Assembly (NCBI GenBank): GCA_001465935.1
Contig: LNKV01000002.1
Location: 806,001-870,000 of the forward strand
Direction of reading: 5' to 3'
From: Clarireedia homoeocarpa
Taxonomy: Eukaryota > Ascomycota > Leotiomycetes > Helotiales > Rutstroemiaceae
Length of the DNA stretch: 64,000 nucleotides
The position numbers were made by a program, and so were the translations under genes. The notes below the pieces were generated by a model. That model searched no databases and was not told where the DNA came from. It saw only the letters and a list, made by a program, of their open reading frames with translations. Shown here piece after piece: positions 1 through 10,394 of this stretch (position 1 is its first letter; every line of letters begins with the position of its first letter).

Positions 1-1
1 T

Positions 2-148
2 ACTGCTCCGCTCGAAAGAGGTTTGTTGAAAGACGTAGTGGGAAGAGACGATTCATCCAAATCGGAGCTAGAGGCAGTGGCCATTAACAGACGCCCCATT
101 GTCGCTCAGCAGACGAGGATGCACGATTTGAGGGAGATGCCTGAATGA
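2..148 (+). CDS. 3' end of a gene cut by the window start (unrecognised)
   Basis: An open frame runs from base 2 to a TGA at 146-148 and codes for 48 residues, ending in REMPE. It is hydrophilic and charged (an RDDSSKSELEA stretch), like a disordered C-terminal tail. It has no ATG early enough to be a gene by itself, so it is read as the last exon or tail of a gene that begins to the left. I do not recognise a family. It could also be chance open sequence, since 48 codons is short. Confidence 0.4.
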   Translation, partial: TAPLERGLLKDVVGRDDSSKSELEAVAINRRPIVAQQTRMHDLREMPE

Positions 149-1306
149 GTAACAAGCTATAATGGTTGAAAGAAGCTACGATTCACTCGGAATCATAAGA
201 AATCTTGGAGTTGGAAGAGCCGGAAGATAACAAAACAGATGCGTTTTGCGGGGGTGTAGATGATAATGTGTAATGAATATGTGTTTGAAACTTCAACGCT
301 GTGCAATGACCTATGCATCTCGTGATATCTTAACTTTCTCCAGAAATGAATCAGTGATAGAAATTCGTGATGGTGAAAAATCAATTATGAGCGTTGTCTC
401 GATAGGCTATAGCTCTCCTTTATTCAAAACATCCAGGATCGACTTTGGTGACTTTCGAGAGACCTCGAGGCTCCCTATCGAGACTTTTAAGTCAATTGAT
501 CGTTCGTAACAGATCTTAAAGAGTTTAACAGACTTACAAGTCTGCCCACTCATAGGGCCCTGAAAGTGGTACTGTTATCAGTTCGAGATATCTCCAGATG
601 GCACGTGACCATTACACCCCCCTTTAATTGTACACTTCTGCATATCGCGTGATTTCATATTTATCCCAGCTATCTTTATCATATAAATTTTCATATATCA
701 ATGATAGTGAATTATACTACAAAGCCATAATTAGTAAGACTGTAGTAAAACAGCCCCTGTTCAATCTTTCCTTTTCTGGAGAGATCTGCACAAATGTCTG
801 AGACAGAGGATACTTGAATAGGTCACTTACATATAAGGTTATTTGCTCGATCATTCCTAATGTCTTACATATAATATCTAATGCCCCAAATCTGATGTTA
901 GAATTCTTGTTCGCTGATGCCAATGGGAGCAATGTGGTCGTCGGCGTAGTGCCATGCCAAGATTTCTAAACGTTCTCCATACCTTTACTTCATCCTCAAA
1001 ATTGATCGTTCGACGACGAGAGAGCCTTCAACCATGTGAAGCTTTTCATGGTACCTGAATGATCCACGTGCGTCTGGTAATTTGCTTGAGACAGAATAGC
1101 ACTATTGTCATGATCTTCGGGCTGAAGATGATTCGTCGATCGATGGTTCATTGTTCCACTACAATTCCAATTCATTCTACTCCATCGCAGAGCAATATAA
1201 AATAGAAAGAATCGACTGGTTTTTATTGCAACCCAAACTCTTTTGCGTTGCCATCATTTATTTTATTTCTCTACTCTCTTTAATTCAAATTCTTACTACT
1301 TTCAAA
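149..1306. other. intergenic, no gene seen
   Basis: The stretch is AT-rich with scattered stops in all frames. Small open frames here look like chance. The right-hand end carries the likely promoter of the secreted-protein gene that starts at 1307. Confidence 0.5.
1196..1202 (+). promoter_or_regulatory. TATA box of the 1307 gene
   Basis: TATAAAA lies about 105 bases before the ATG at 1307 and is followed by a pyrimidine-rich leader (about 1250-1300), a common layout in strongly expressed filamentous-fungal genes. The transcription start was not determined. Confidence 0.45.
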
Positions 1307-1908
1307 ATGCATGCCAAAGCTCTTCTCGTCATTGCTCTCGCAGGGCTTCAAATTACTGCCGCCATGCCGCTAGTCCCTATTACCCCTGGTACTCCGTCAC
1401 CAGGAGCTATAGTGACAGAGGGTCAGGCGATGGTGCAAAAGGGTCATGAGATGGTACAACGAGGTGAAGATATGATGCGTCGGGGTATTGAATCATACGG
1501 TGGAAGTAACGCTATCGTAAGTCTCCAATCTTCTCGCTGATAGTCAGAAACTATTTTCAATCCCAAAAACTCAACTAAATCACCATATAGCCCCAGTCCA
1601 AGGATCTGAAATCCGCGGCGGAGTCCCAGAAAAACAACCTCCAGAACCCTTCCGCCCCCACCCTGCCCGATGCTGTCGCTCCGAGAGACCTAGAGTCAAG
1701 ATCAGCAAAAACGACCGAGGGAGGACCTCGCGGGGATCATCTCCTCGGCCTTAGTTTATTTGGCCTCAAAGCTAGAGATGAGATATCTGAGCTAAGTTCC
1801 GCTGCAAGTTCAACTGCTGAACGCATCGCAGCCGAATTGGGATACAAAAATAATGCTGCAGCCAAGACGCGTCTTATTATTGACGATTTCAAAGACAAGC
1901 AAACCTGA
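1307..1908 (+). CDS. small secreted protein, unknown family
   Basis: Two exons, 1307-1516 and 1591-1908, are joined across a 74-nt intron (GTAAGT..ATATAG) in phase 0. They give about 175 residues. The N-terminus has a classical signal peptide: a short basic start, a hydrophobic core LLVIALAGLQI, and a likely cleavage after the TAA at residues 17-19. A proline/threonine stretch follows, then a short amphipathic repeat (MVQKGHEMVQRGEDMMRRG), then a hydrophilic, probably helical C-terminal half. No cysteine is seen in the mature part, so it is not a disulfide-stabilised effector type. An in-frame upstream ATG at 1151 would bury the signal peptide, so 1307 is preferred. I do not recognise the family. 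Secretion is inferred from the leader only. Confidence 0.75.
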
Positions 1909-2503
1909 GGTCTTGGGTGCTGTGAAGAATGCTTGAAAGGGGTTTGGCCGCAACTTGTTCTACGCCGAGACTTTTTCTCAGCGGGAAGGATGAGGATGTA
2001 GGGAGCAAAAATGCGGGGTAATTGAGGGGTAATTGATGGCTTTGAAAATGCTTATAATTGATCGAGGCTGTGGTATGTTGAGCTAGATCATAGATGAGGC
2101 CTTGCAAAAGAAGTTGGGAGGATATTGTTGGTTTTTGTACTCTTTTACTCATCTTCATGATAATATTCCATTTGTTTCTTTCACTTAATTCTGGTAACTA
2201 TCTAGATATAAAACTTGACCAGGATTAAATATTCAATCAAATATTCGTGATATTATTTAGCACTCCTTGCTTGATGTCTATTCTCGACAATGGATGCATT
2301 TTACTAATCAGGAAAACGCCGAAACAAAACGCCTATGACCAAGCCTCAACCATTCATATACTTTCTATACAAGATGCCCTCAGTCCCGCACTTTCACGGT
2401 TTGGTTATGGTGTGAGAGCAGCATGTCATACCGTAGTAATCGTTATAGTTGCTTCGACCGCTTTTCTCCAAACTCTTTTTCCAATCTGTTTGCTGCATGA
2501 TAG
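1909..2503. other. intergenic, no gene seen
   Basis: This is the 3' flank of the small secreted-protein gene and AT-rich spacer. Nothing further is supported. Confidence 0.4.
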
Positions 2504-4087
2504 ATGGGACTTAAAACCCATTGGTGCACAGTTTCAAATCATCTACAGGTCATTAACCTGTTGTCGTACGAGTCACTATGTGAGGAGGGAGGATGTAGTT
2601 CGTGGAAAGCTCACGGAAGGATTAGAGATGTAGCCCTGAAATCTGATACCACTTCTGAAGACTCCGATGACGAATTATCCGCCATCCTCAGTACTCGCAA
2701 CTTTTCCAGAACACGAAAGCCTCGTAAGAAGCGTCCTAAACACCTCAAACCTAAACCAAGGCCCAGCACCCCCTGCCCCAGCTCAAGTCCCATCCCCAGC
2801 CCGACTTCAGCTCCCATCACTAATGAGACTCCTCAGAGCATTCGGCGCTCGCAGTTATCAACCGCGACTTAACCCATACGACGAAGATGAAGACGAAATC
2901 ACCATTCTCGATCCAGTTCGACCCTATCACCGCAGGTCTCACCCATCAGAACTTCCCAGCGCAATCTCCGACAGTATCGAGGATAATCTCAGCGACGACC
3001 AGCGACTGGATTCACGCTCACTATTGTTTGGTCCTCATTTAAGATACCGCCACCAAATTCCGTCTTCTGGGCCCCAATCAGCCCCACGCCCAGTTGTATC
3101 CCTATTGCTCGCTGCCGATACTGTCACCGGTGATGCCAACAACCTTTAGCGCCTGCCGTCAATGGCCGCAGTAAATGACCAGCTACACGATTCCCTTCCA
3201 CGGAATCCCCTCCCCAACAAACTCCTGTCTCGGTTATCCCGAACAGCCCCCGTCTCAAATTCAGCTCCAGCACCCGTTGGCGATACTGTCGTCAGTGATG
3301 TTGGTGGCCTGGCAACCACTGTCCTAGATGCTCGCAGCGACGACCAGGACCATCCCCTTGACTCACAATCCCCTTCCCCTTCCACTCCCTCTTCCCCTTC
3401 TCCTTCTCCTTCACCTTCACCATAACGCTTGCGTGTCAGAAATCGTCACCAAAAATCCTCATCCCAGCAGAACCGTGAACCACAACGAGTCTCAAACCGA
3501 GCTACAACTCCAGTTCCGCTACCGACACTAATACTAATACCGACACCGTCTCCGAAGAATTTTTGTACAGGTGTTGGGGATATTGAAATCCTGTTGGGTG
3601 GTGATTCGCTGATATATATTAATTTTCTCTATACCTCCCTCCCTCAATCCCCTCCAACCACAAACCCCACTCCACTTCCCAGCCAACATCCAATCCCCTT
3701 CCCCTTCCCCTTCCCCTTTCCCTTTCCCAACCATCACGAAGTAGATCCAACTCCAGCCCTTTATAAAACAGCCTCAAAAACCAACAAAGCCACCCCTCAA
3801 ACCCACATTATAACCGCACCGTATTGCATCCCAATCCCGTCTCAGCCATAAATCCTGCTCTGCTTAAACACGCCAACAGCTGGATCAACCAGTCTACCTT
3901 CACCGAGTTGATCTTGACGGGCAGTCAAAGAATTTCGTTCTTTTTTATATATAATTCAACATTCAACGCCACCGAAGAGAGCGAGGAAAACATACATCCT
4001 ATCATTAGCAGGAAGCGATCTTTATCAAGTAGTTATCCCATGCCTGACTCCCTTGTCTTCAAACGAACAAGGACTTCCTCAATCTAG
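2504..4087 (+). pseudogene. low-complexity coding-like tract, probably decayed or a mis-split gene
   Basis: Several plus-strand open stretches follow one another in shifting frames. They are 2504-2872 (Ser/Lys/Pro-rich, with EDSDDEL and RKPRKKRPK), about 2873-3149 (acidic DEDEDE, Arg-rich), 3162-3425 (ending in SPSPSPSPSP), 3429-3851 and about 3930-4087 (ending KRSLSSSYPM and KRTRTSSI). In-frame stops at 3147 and 3423 separate the middle pieces, and no clean intron signals remove them. The composition is that of a disordered nuclear-type protein, with basic NLS-like patches. Either an old gene has decayed, or this is a many-exon gene that I could not resolve, or it is simple sequence that happens to stay open. 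Pyrimidine-rich simple sequence (CCCTTCCC repeats) at 3690-3730 interrupts it. Confidence 0.25.
3697..3727. repeat. CCCTTC simple repeat
   Basis: Repeated CCCCTTCCCCTT units lie within the low-complexity tract. The strand is purine/pyrimidine-asymmetric. Confidence 0.6.
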
Positions 4088-4361
4088 GGATCATTTAATG
4101 TTATCAATATGGCTGGCTGCTTTCTCTACCTACCTACGTATTTGCTTGGCTGGCCCGGGTATCCCAGTCTTAGTTCTAGTCCAAATATATATCCAAATTC
4201 CCGTTCAAATCCTTTCCCAAATCAACTCCTCGCCTCCCTGAAAAAGGTACATTGCCCGCTCATGGAAATACAGTAAATATCTTACACGGCCACCGCTAAT
4301 TACGCTTGACGACTCAAAAGATTATATATGTTCATTACACCTACCTCCACTTCTAACTCAT

Positions 4362-7186
4362 TCAAGCACCCACCTCCTCTTCTAATCCCTCCCTTAACGC
4401 ACGAATATCGACTTCTCCCTCTGCCAGACGAACTTTGCACGGCACCTTTTCCGTTTTTCTAACCCACCCCGGGACTGGTCCTTTCTGATTAATACCCCAA
4501 GCTCTTCCGCCTCCATAAATTCCTCTCATCCCCGTCTCCACACCCATACCCATACCCATACCCACACCCACACCTAAACCCACCTGTCCACCCCTTAGCC
4601 CATCGCCAACACTCCTCCTCATTTCCTCCTCCTCCTCTAACCGATCCCTCTGTCTATCCCTCTCCCTCTCCCCCCTCAAATCCCCCGTCGAAACCGTCTT
4701 CGCCGGGCTAGGCGCAACGCCCCACCTCCCAAAGACCCACCCACCAACTCTCTGTCCCAACCCCGCCCCCACGCCCCTCCTTTCAGCCGCCGCCGCACCC
4801 ACAGGCGATAGCATTCTCCATGCTCCCGCTGCACCCGGCGACGCCGTTCTCGTAGCATTCAACAAACACCTCATACCCTGACCCTCAAAAGCCCCCGTGC
4901 CTACCATAACCGGCAGCGCCGTCACCATCGACTTCCCCGTCTCCGGCGTCGCCAACTCCGATCTCGGCCTTAAACGTGGGGACGCCACTCCACCGCCACT
5001 CGTCATACTAAGCTGGGACGGTCTGCTCTTAAGTGTATGGATGTCACAGCCTGCAATCGATACGATGCTCTCGTGCGAACTTGAACGATGGAGTTTCGGT
5101 CCAAAGGCTCGACTTCTCGAAGGCCAGGAATCGCTATTGGTGGATGAAGCAGTTGTTTGAGAATTGTCGTCTATTAAAGGTGGTGGATCCTGGTCATTCT
5201 GCAAGTTCGTTATTTCGTGAAAATCGTCGTCTTCTTCTTCATGTATTACATTATGTGGTTGGAAATTATTAAGTGCAGCGAAACTGCGTGTCGAGGCTTC
5301 GGAGCTTCGTTTTCTATGGTGATACGTAGGGTATAATTTCGGAGATGTTGGTTCAATACTAGATCCAGGCGAAGTTGGTCGTGAGGAATCGATATCGAAA
5401 GGTCGGTCAAAAAGCGCGCTGTTACGGTATGCTGATTGAGGAGAGCTTGGGACAGAAGATGGAGCGAATTCAGATAGTTGGCCTGATTGGACGGACCAGC
5501 GATTGTTAATGCTGAGAGGACTGGGGATTGTGACGGCGGTTTGGGATAGGATGGTGTTATCGGAACCTCGAGGTGTTCTGGGGGAGCGCAAGCCTGCGGT
5601 GGGTTGGAAGATCCCTGAATTCAGCGAGGATCGTTTCTTTCTTGGTTTTCGTGCCTCCTCCTTTTTGGAAGAGTGATAATGATGATGGATATGCAACGTT
5701 TGAGAGACGACTTGCGCTTCCCGTGGTTTGACTTCTGGTTCTTCTTCCATCGGCGCAAGCTCTGCTCCCAAAGTCGTTGCACCTCTACCAAGTTTATCAT
5801 CCTCGTACATCGGCTGATACATCAGCAATTGCTCGCGTAAGGTCTGGACTTCGTCATTTGAGTTCATCAACATCTCCCTCAATTCCACAATCCCAATTTG
5901 CAGATTCGCATTATCTTGGAGTATATCCTTGACGAAATGTGACACAACATTGGTGCTACTCTTATCCTTCCCAACGGCAACCGCAGTGGCGGCAGCTCCC
6001 TTCAATCTTCCGGCCGCGGTATCGAGTTCCCGCTCAACCGCGCGTTGACGTTCTATGCGGCCCATTATCTCCATGTGTCTCTCCCTCTCTTCGCGCGCTT
6101 CCCGTTCGATCCGCTCTAGTTGATCTTGCAAATCGCACATTCCTCGTTCCGCTCTCCGCCACCTCAAGATAGCATTTCGTTCCTCCGCCTCCGAATGTAT
6201 GATAGTCTTCCTCAACATCTCCTGCTCCTCTTCTAATATCGCTAGATTCTTTTCTAGCTCGCCTGTTCGCGAAGCCAATATCTCCAGCCGTCTCATCTCT
6301 GTCTTTGTACTTTGCAGCGTCGTCTCCAAAGCCTTGATCTGCAGCTCCGATTCTTGAAACGTATCATTAAGCCCCTCGAGTTGATCAAGCAATTCTCGAT
6401 TCTCCTCAATCGTCTTCTTATTCTCCACCTCCAACTCCCTCTTATCCACTTCCAGCTGCTCGATCTTCGCCGTCATCTCTAATCGATCCCGTTCCGCATC
6501 GACCATAAACTGTTCGTGCCTTACTAGTAAAGCCTACAAAGCAAATGTCAATGAATGATTCATCTTCCCATAATAATAAAAATCCTTCCGTGGTCCTTCC
6601 TATTCCCATCTATTTAAAGTCCCAAGTGTCCGAGTTCCCAATTCAATCCCCTTCCCCGATCCCGCGCGTGCAAAGTGACGCGGGGTTTGTCAGTAAACAA
6701 GTCTCCAAATTAATTTAATTAAATCTGACAAGGTAAATAGCCCGCTGCGGCAAGGCAGTATCCACTCTCCAAGAAGAAAAAAATATCTGCTACCTTAATC
6801 TCCCCTCAGGTTTGACTTGTTCCGTCTCTCGCAGGTGTGAAAGTGTGAAGAAAAAAGCGAAACATGCAGGAATGCACAAGACAAGCCAAGTAACGTACTT
6901 CGTAAACACCAGATGGGGCCAAAAAAGTTCAAGACATTCGAAAAAAAGACGGCCCAAAATAAGGATCTAACAAAATAGGAGATAAAATCCATACCTGACC
7001 AACAGAGGCGGCTGTCATCAGCTCTCTTTCCAACTCATCCAAAGCTTCTCCATTGTGCGCGAGAAAGGCGCAATCCGTGCGTCCGCAACAACACTGCAGC
7101 GAGCTACGACTCGTACGTGCACCACGTTGCTGTTGGCCGGATTCTGAAATGTGACCGATAAGGTGGGAGAAAGTGAGATCGGACAT
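4362..7186 (-). CDS. conserved fungal coiled-coil protein
   Basis: Two exons, 6995-7186 (first) and 4362-6533, are joined in phase 0 across a 461-nt intron (GTATGG..TAG) and give about 787 residues. The join makes the continuous segment MTAASVGQ-ALLVRHEQF. Exon 1 carries a Cys cluster, CCCGRTDC (residues 32-39). Residues about 80-310 form long heptad-rich coiled coil, then a segment with VVSHFVKDILQDNANLQ and EMLMNSNDEVQTLREQL that looks strongly conserved. The C-terminal half is Ser/Pro-rich and disordered, with a Glu/Arg stretch near residue 700. The layout suggests a cytoskeletal or cortical scaffold, but that is inference; I cannot name the family. The intron is long for this genome, so exon 1 needs transcript support, although its frame and ATG (7184-7186) fit. 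Confidence 0.8.
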
Positions 7187-7285
7187 AATTGGCTGTGCTT
7201 GTGCTGCAGGCTCGAGGGGTACAGTAGTGGTGGTTCCTGGTTAGAAGCGACTGGAGGACAAGTACAAGGTGGCGCTCCTGTGCTA

Positions 7286-7302
7286 CTGCTGCTGCTGCTG
7301 CT
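7286..7302. repeat. CTG trinucleotide repeat
   Basis: An uninterrupted run of CTG units lies about 100 bases upstream of the coiled-coil gene's ATG on its promoter side. Confidence 0.8.
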
Positions 7303-7514
7303 ACTGCGGTCGCTTTAATTCTTTCTGTAGGAAGATTTGGACTTTCGAGATTCGTTGTTGGGCGAGAGTTAGCTACGAGTTCTGTGGACCGATGTACAGG
7401 TTGTACATATCATCGTCGCGATTATAATTATTTAGTTTCGTGTTTCTTTTGCCAGGTTCGGGAGGCCGGAGCGCTTGTAATTCATCAACCTCTGCTGTCG
7501 CTGTAGTACATAAC

Positions 7515-7580
7515 GAAGAAGATGCGAAGAAGATGCGAAGATGGTGCGAAGAGGATGCGAAGGAGATGCGGAGAAGATGG
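7515..7580. repeat. degenerate GAAGATGCG repeat
   Basis: About six imperfect copies of a 9-12 base unit (GAAGATGCGAAG with variants) lie in tandem in a noncoding stretch. The unit length varies, so it reads as a diverged simple repeat. Confidence 0.6.
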
Positions 7581-8422
7581 AGAGAGAGAATGAAGAAGAT
7601 GGAAGAAGCAAAGAACAACCGTGGAAGGTAGATAATGGTTCACTCCCGAGCTTGTTCTCGTTATACTTCGGTCCCTGACTCCTCGGACTCCTGATTCAAT
7701 TGAAGGAGTGGCTGGTAAGGATACCGTTCACCAGTCTCTCTTGGTACAGTGCTCATTACCCAGATTATCCATTGACTACTTCGTATCCGTTACTTATCCA
7801 CGGCAGTAATTTCGTCTCTCCCTCTTGATTCGTGACTCCAAATCGTTTTCTCGAAATGCCCCAAAGCACCTGAGCGGAGTAAGCTCTAGATCCCGAAGCG
7901 GTCACCAGGCACATCGGGCGCTTGATTGGTTCCTGTCGTGGGATCCGCCTCGAAGACTATCGACTAACCGTCGTCATTGCACAGCCCTTCCCTGTCAGCT
8001 TATTTTCCGCTGAAGAAATCAATATTTACAAACAAATTTGGTTTCTCTGGCCACCAGAAACCACTTGCATTTGCATGGTGGGAGGCTTTTTCATGGCAGC
8101 TACTAAATACCAAACCCTTCAAATGTGGACCGTCTCAACTATTTTGCGGCATATTTAGAGACAACTACTATTATAGTGCTGCCCACTGCACCCTCATGTG
8201 CTGTACAAAGTACAAATGGTCACCAACCGGCAAGCGCACCGAGCCTAAGGATCACCAAGGATCACCATGATCACCATAATATAATTGGTGCGACGATTAC
8301 AATCTTCAAAATTGAATTTAGCCATCCATGCCATATTTACACTCTCCATGATCCATTTCCCCATACCTTTCATTGCTCCTCATGATCACATGCCATATCA
8401 ACGAGCTACATCTTGACCGCTT

Positions 8423-10394
8423 TTATATCTTCAGTTCAGCGGGAATGCTGATTTGCAAAATATCAGTCCCATTCTTCACCTCACTCTTGGTAGGCATCTT
8501 CCCTCTTCGCATTAATTCAGAGGCTTGTGACATGACTGGATCAGTTTGCATAGTAGCCACAGCAACAATTGTCTCTCCTTTGCAATAGTATGCCACAAAC
8601 TTCGCTTTTTCAGGTTCACCCTGCAACACAAGATCGTCCCACCCATTGTGCGTGTTACCGCAGTATCTGAGTTGCGATCCGAGAGCCGACCAGAAGATGG
8701 GGATGAAGGCTTTGGGTGGTACAGAGGGGTTTGAGATGTGCTTGCCCACGCTTCGTCCAGAGTTTTGTGCGACATTCCAGTGCTCAATGCGGGCTGGTGT
8801 TCCCTCACCTCCAGGTCCGTGATATGGATATGTCGCAATATCACCGATAGCATAGACGTCCTGTAGCCCAGAAACCTGGAAGTTTTCGTCTGTCCTCAAC
8901 GAACCATCCTTGAGAAGTTCGACCGAAGAATTTTCCTTAAGATATTCAGTCGCTGGGCTAATACCCGTTCCCTGAATAACTAAGTCTGCTCCAAGCACTG
9001 TGCCATCCTTCAGTTTCACGTGTCCAACCACCGAAGAGTCCGATTCGGACGGCAAAGCTGCCTCAACACCGGCATTCATGTGGAACTTGACACCATTACC
9101 CTCTAAGGTTTTCTGGAAGATCCTACCCACTTCGGCACCCATGATTCTCTCGAGTGGCGCAGACTCCATGCCAACAACCGTAACATCGTTGTCCTTGGAA
9201 GTAGCATTTGCAACTTCCATACCAATAAAAGAACTTCCGATGATAACAATCTTCTTATTCTTCTCTCCGATTGCCGTAACAATATCCTTGACGTGTCCGA
9301 TATTGCGAAGGAGGAAGATGTTACCCAATTCTTTGAATCCAGGTAGAGGCAATCCACGGGGGCTACCACCGGACGCCAAAACAAGCTTTGTGTACGGATA
9401 ACTAGAGTTGAGAAATTAGTATTACCCGACAACAGCTACGAAACAGGAAGAAGAAATTATAAGTAGCTGATATTTCCGAAGTTTTGGAAAGACCAAGACA
9501 GCAATTTAGCTTCACAGCACTACAAGATATGAAAATTTGAACGTACGAGCTTCCAGACTTGGTGGACACGGTTTTCTTGGAGAAATCAACACCAGTGACA
9601 GTGTCATGAACATTATCGATCGATGCACTCTTAAACCATTCCTCATCTCTCCAGGCAATCTTTGCCGGGTCGGAAATGAGGGCCTTGGACAATTTCGTTC
9701 TATCAATTGGGAGGTAACCTTCGTTGCTGATCATGGTAATTGAACCTTTGAAGTGAGTCTCTCGAAGAGCTTCTATAGTAGCTATGGCGCCACTTCCACC
9801 ACCAACAATGACTACCTTGTCTTGTGACTGTGCTCCAGAAATCCGGACGTTTGGCTTTCTACGCCCGGCTTTAATGGTCTCCTTATCTCCAGTGATATAT
9901 GTCGAGCCGTCCTTCTCGGACAACTCGAAAGATGCGAGAGCGTCGATAGCTGGTGCATTTTCGATATCTCCATTGCTAGCACTGAAGCAGGCTGTTGATG
10001 GAAAGTCAGCTGTTGCCTCACGACAATATGTGATAAGTTACGTACCTCCGTGCCAAGGACATGTTATACGGCCATCACCAGTCAAGACACCCTTCACCAA
10101 AGGCGCACCATAATGTGTACATTTAGGACCCAAAGCAGTTGTTTTCCCACCAAGATTACATAGCAAGACTTTTCCTCCCTCGATACCCTCAACTTCAACT
10201 TCCTTCTTCTCACCAGGCTTCAAGTCCCCAACTTTGAAATCCTTCAGCTTATATTCTTGCGCCATTGTTCGATGTGTGGATATGGTGAATTGCTTTGTAA
10301 ACTGTTTGCACAGAATGCTACTCTTATTGATGGAACCTTTCCGACTTATCTGTCGCAGATTTGTTGTGACTACTAGGGATCTGAAAGTGTACAT
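8423..10394 (-). CDS. Rieske/FAD-NAD(P)H oxidoreductase, AIF (AIFM3-like) family
   Basis: Three exons, 10046-10394, 9547-9991 and 8423-9401, join cleanly (CPWHG|ACF and GSS|YPYTK) to give 590 residues. The first about 43 residues are basic and Ser/Thr-rich, with no acidic residue, like a mitochondrial presequence; a second ATG at 10265 would give a cytosolic form. Next is a Rieske [2Fe-2S] domain with C92-T-H94 and C112-P-W-H115 as cluster ligands. An FAD site (VVIVGGGSGAIATIEAL), an NAD(P)H site (IVIIGSSFIGMEVA) and the FAD-binding VYAIGDIA motif follow. This domain order matches AIFM3/Nfrl-type proteins and bacterial ferredoxin-type reductases. It should pass electrons from NAD(P)H through FAD, with the Rieske centre as partner; the physiological acceptor cannot be read from sequence. 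All key ligands are present. Confidence 0.92.

Larger units (their letters stand above)
7187..8422. other. intergenic: promoter side of the coiled-coil gene
   Basis: The stretch holds a (CTG)n microsatellite and an imperfect GAAGATGCG repeat. No gene is supported. It lies between the start of the coiled-coil gene (minus) and the stop of the next gene (minus). Confidence 0.45.
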
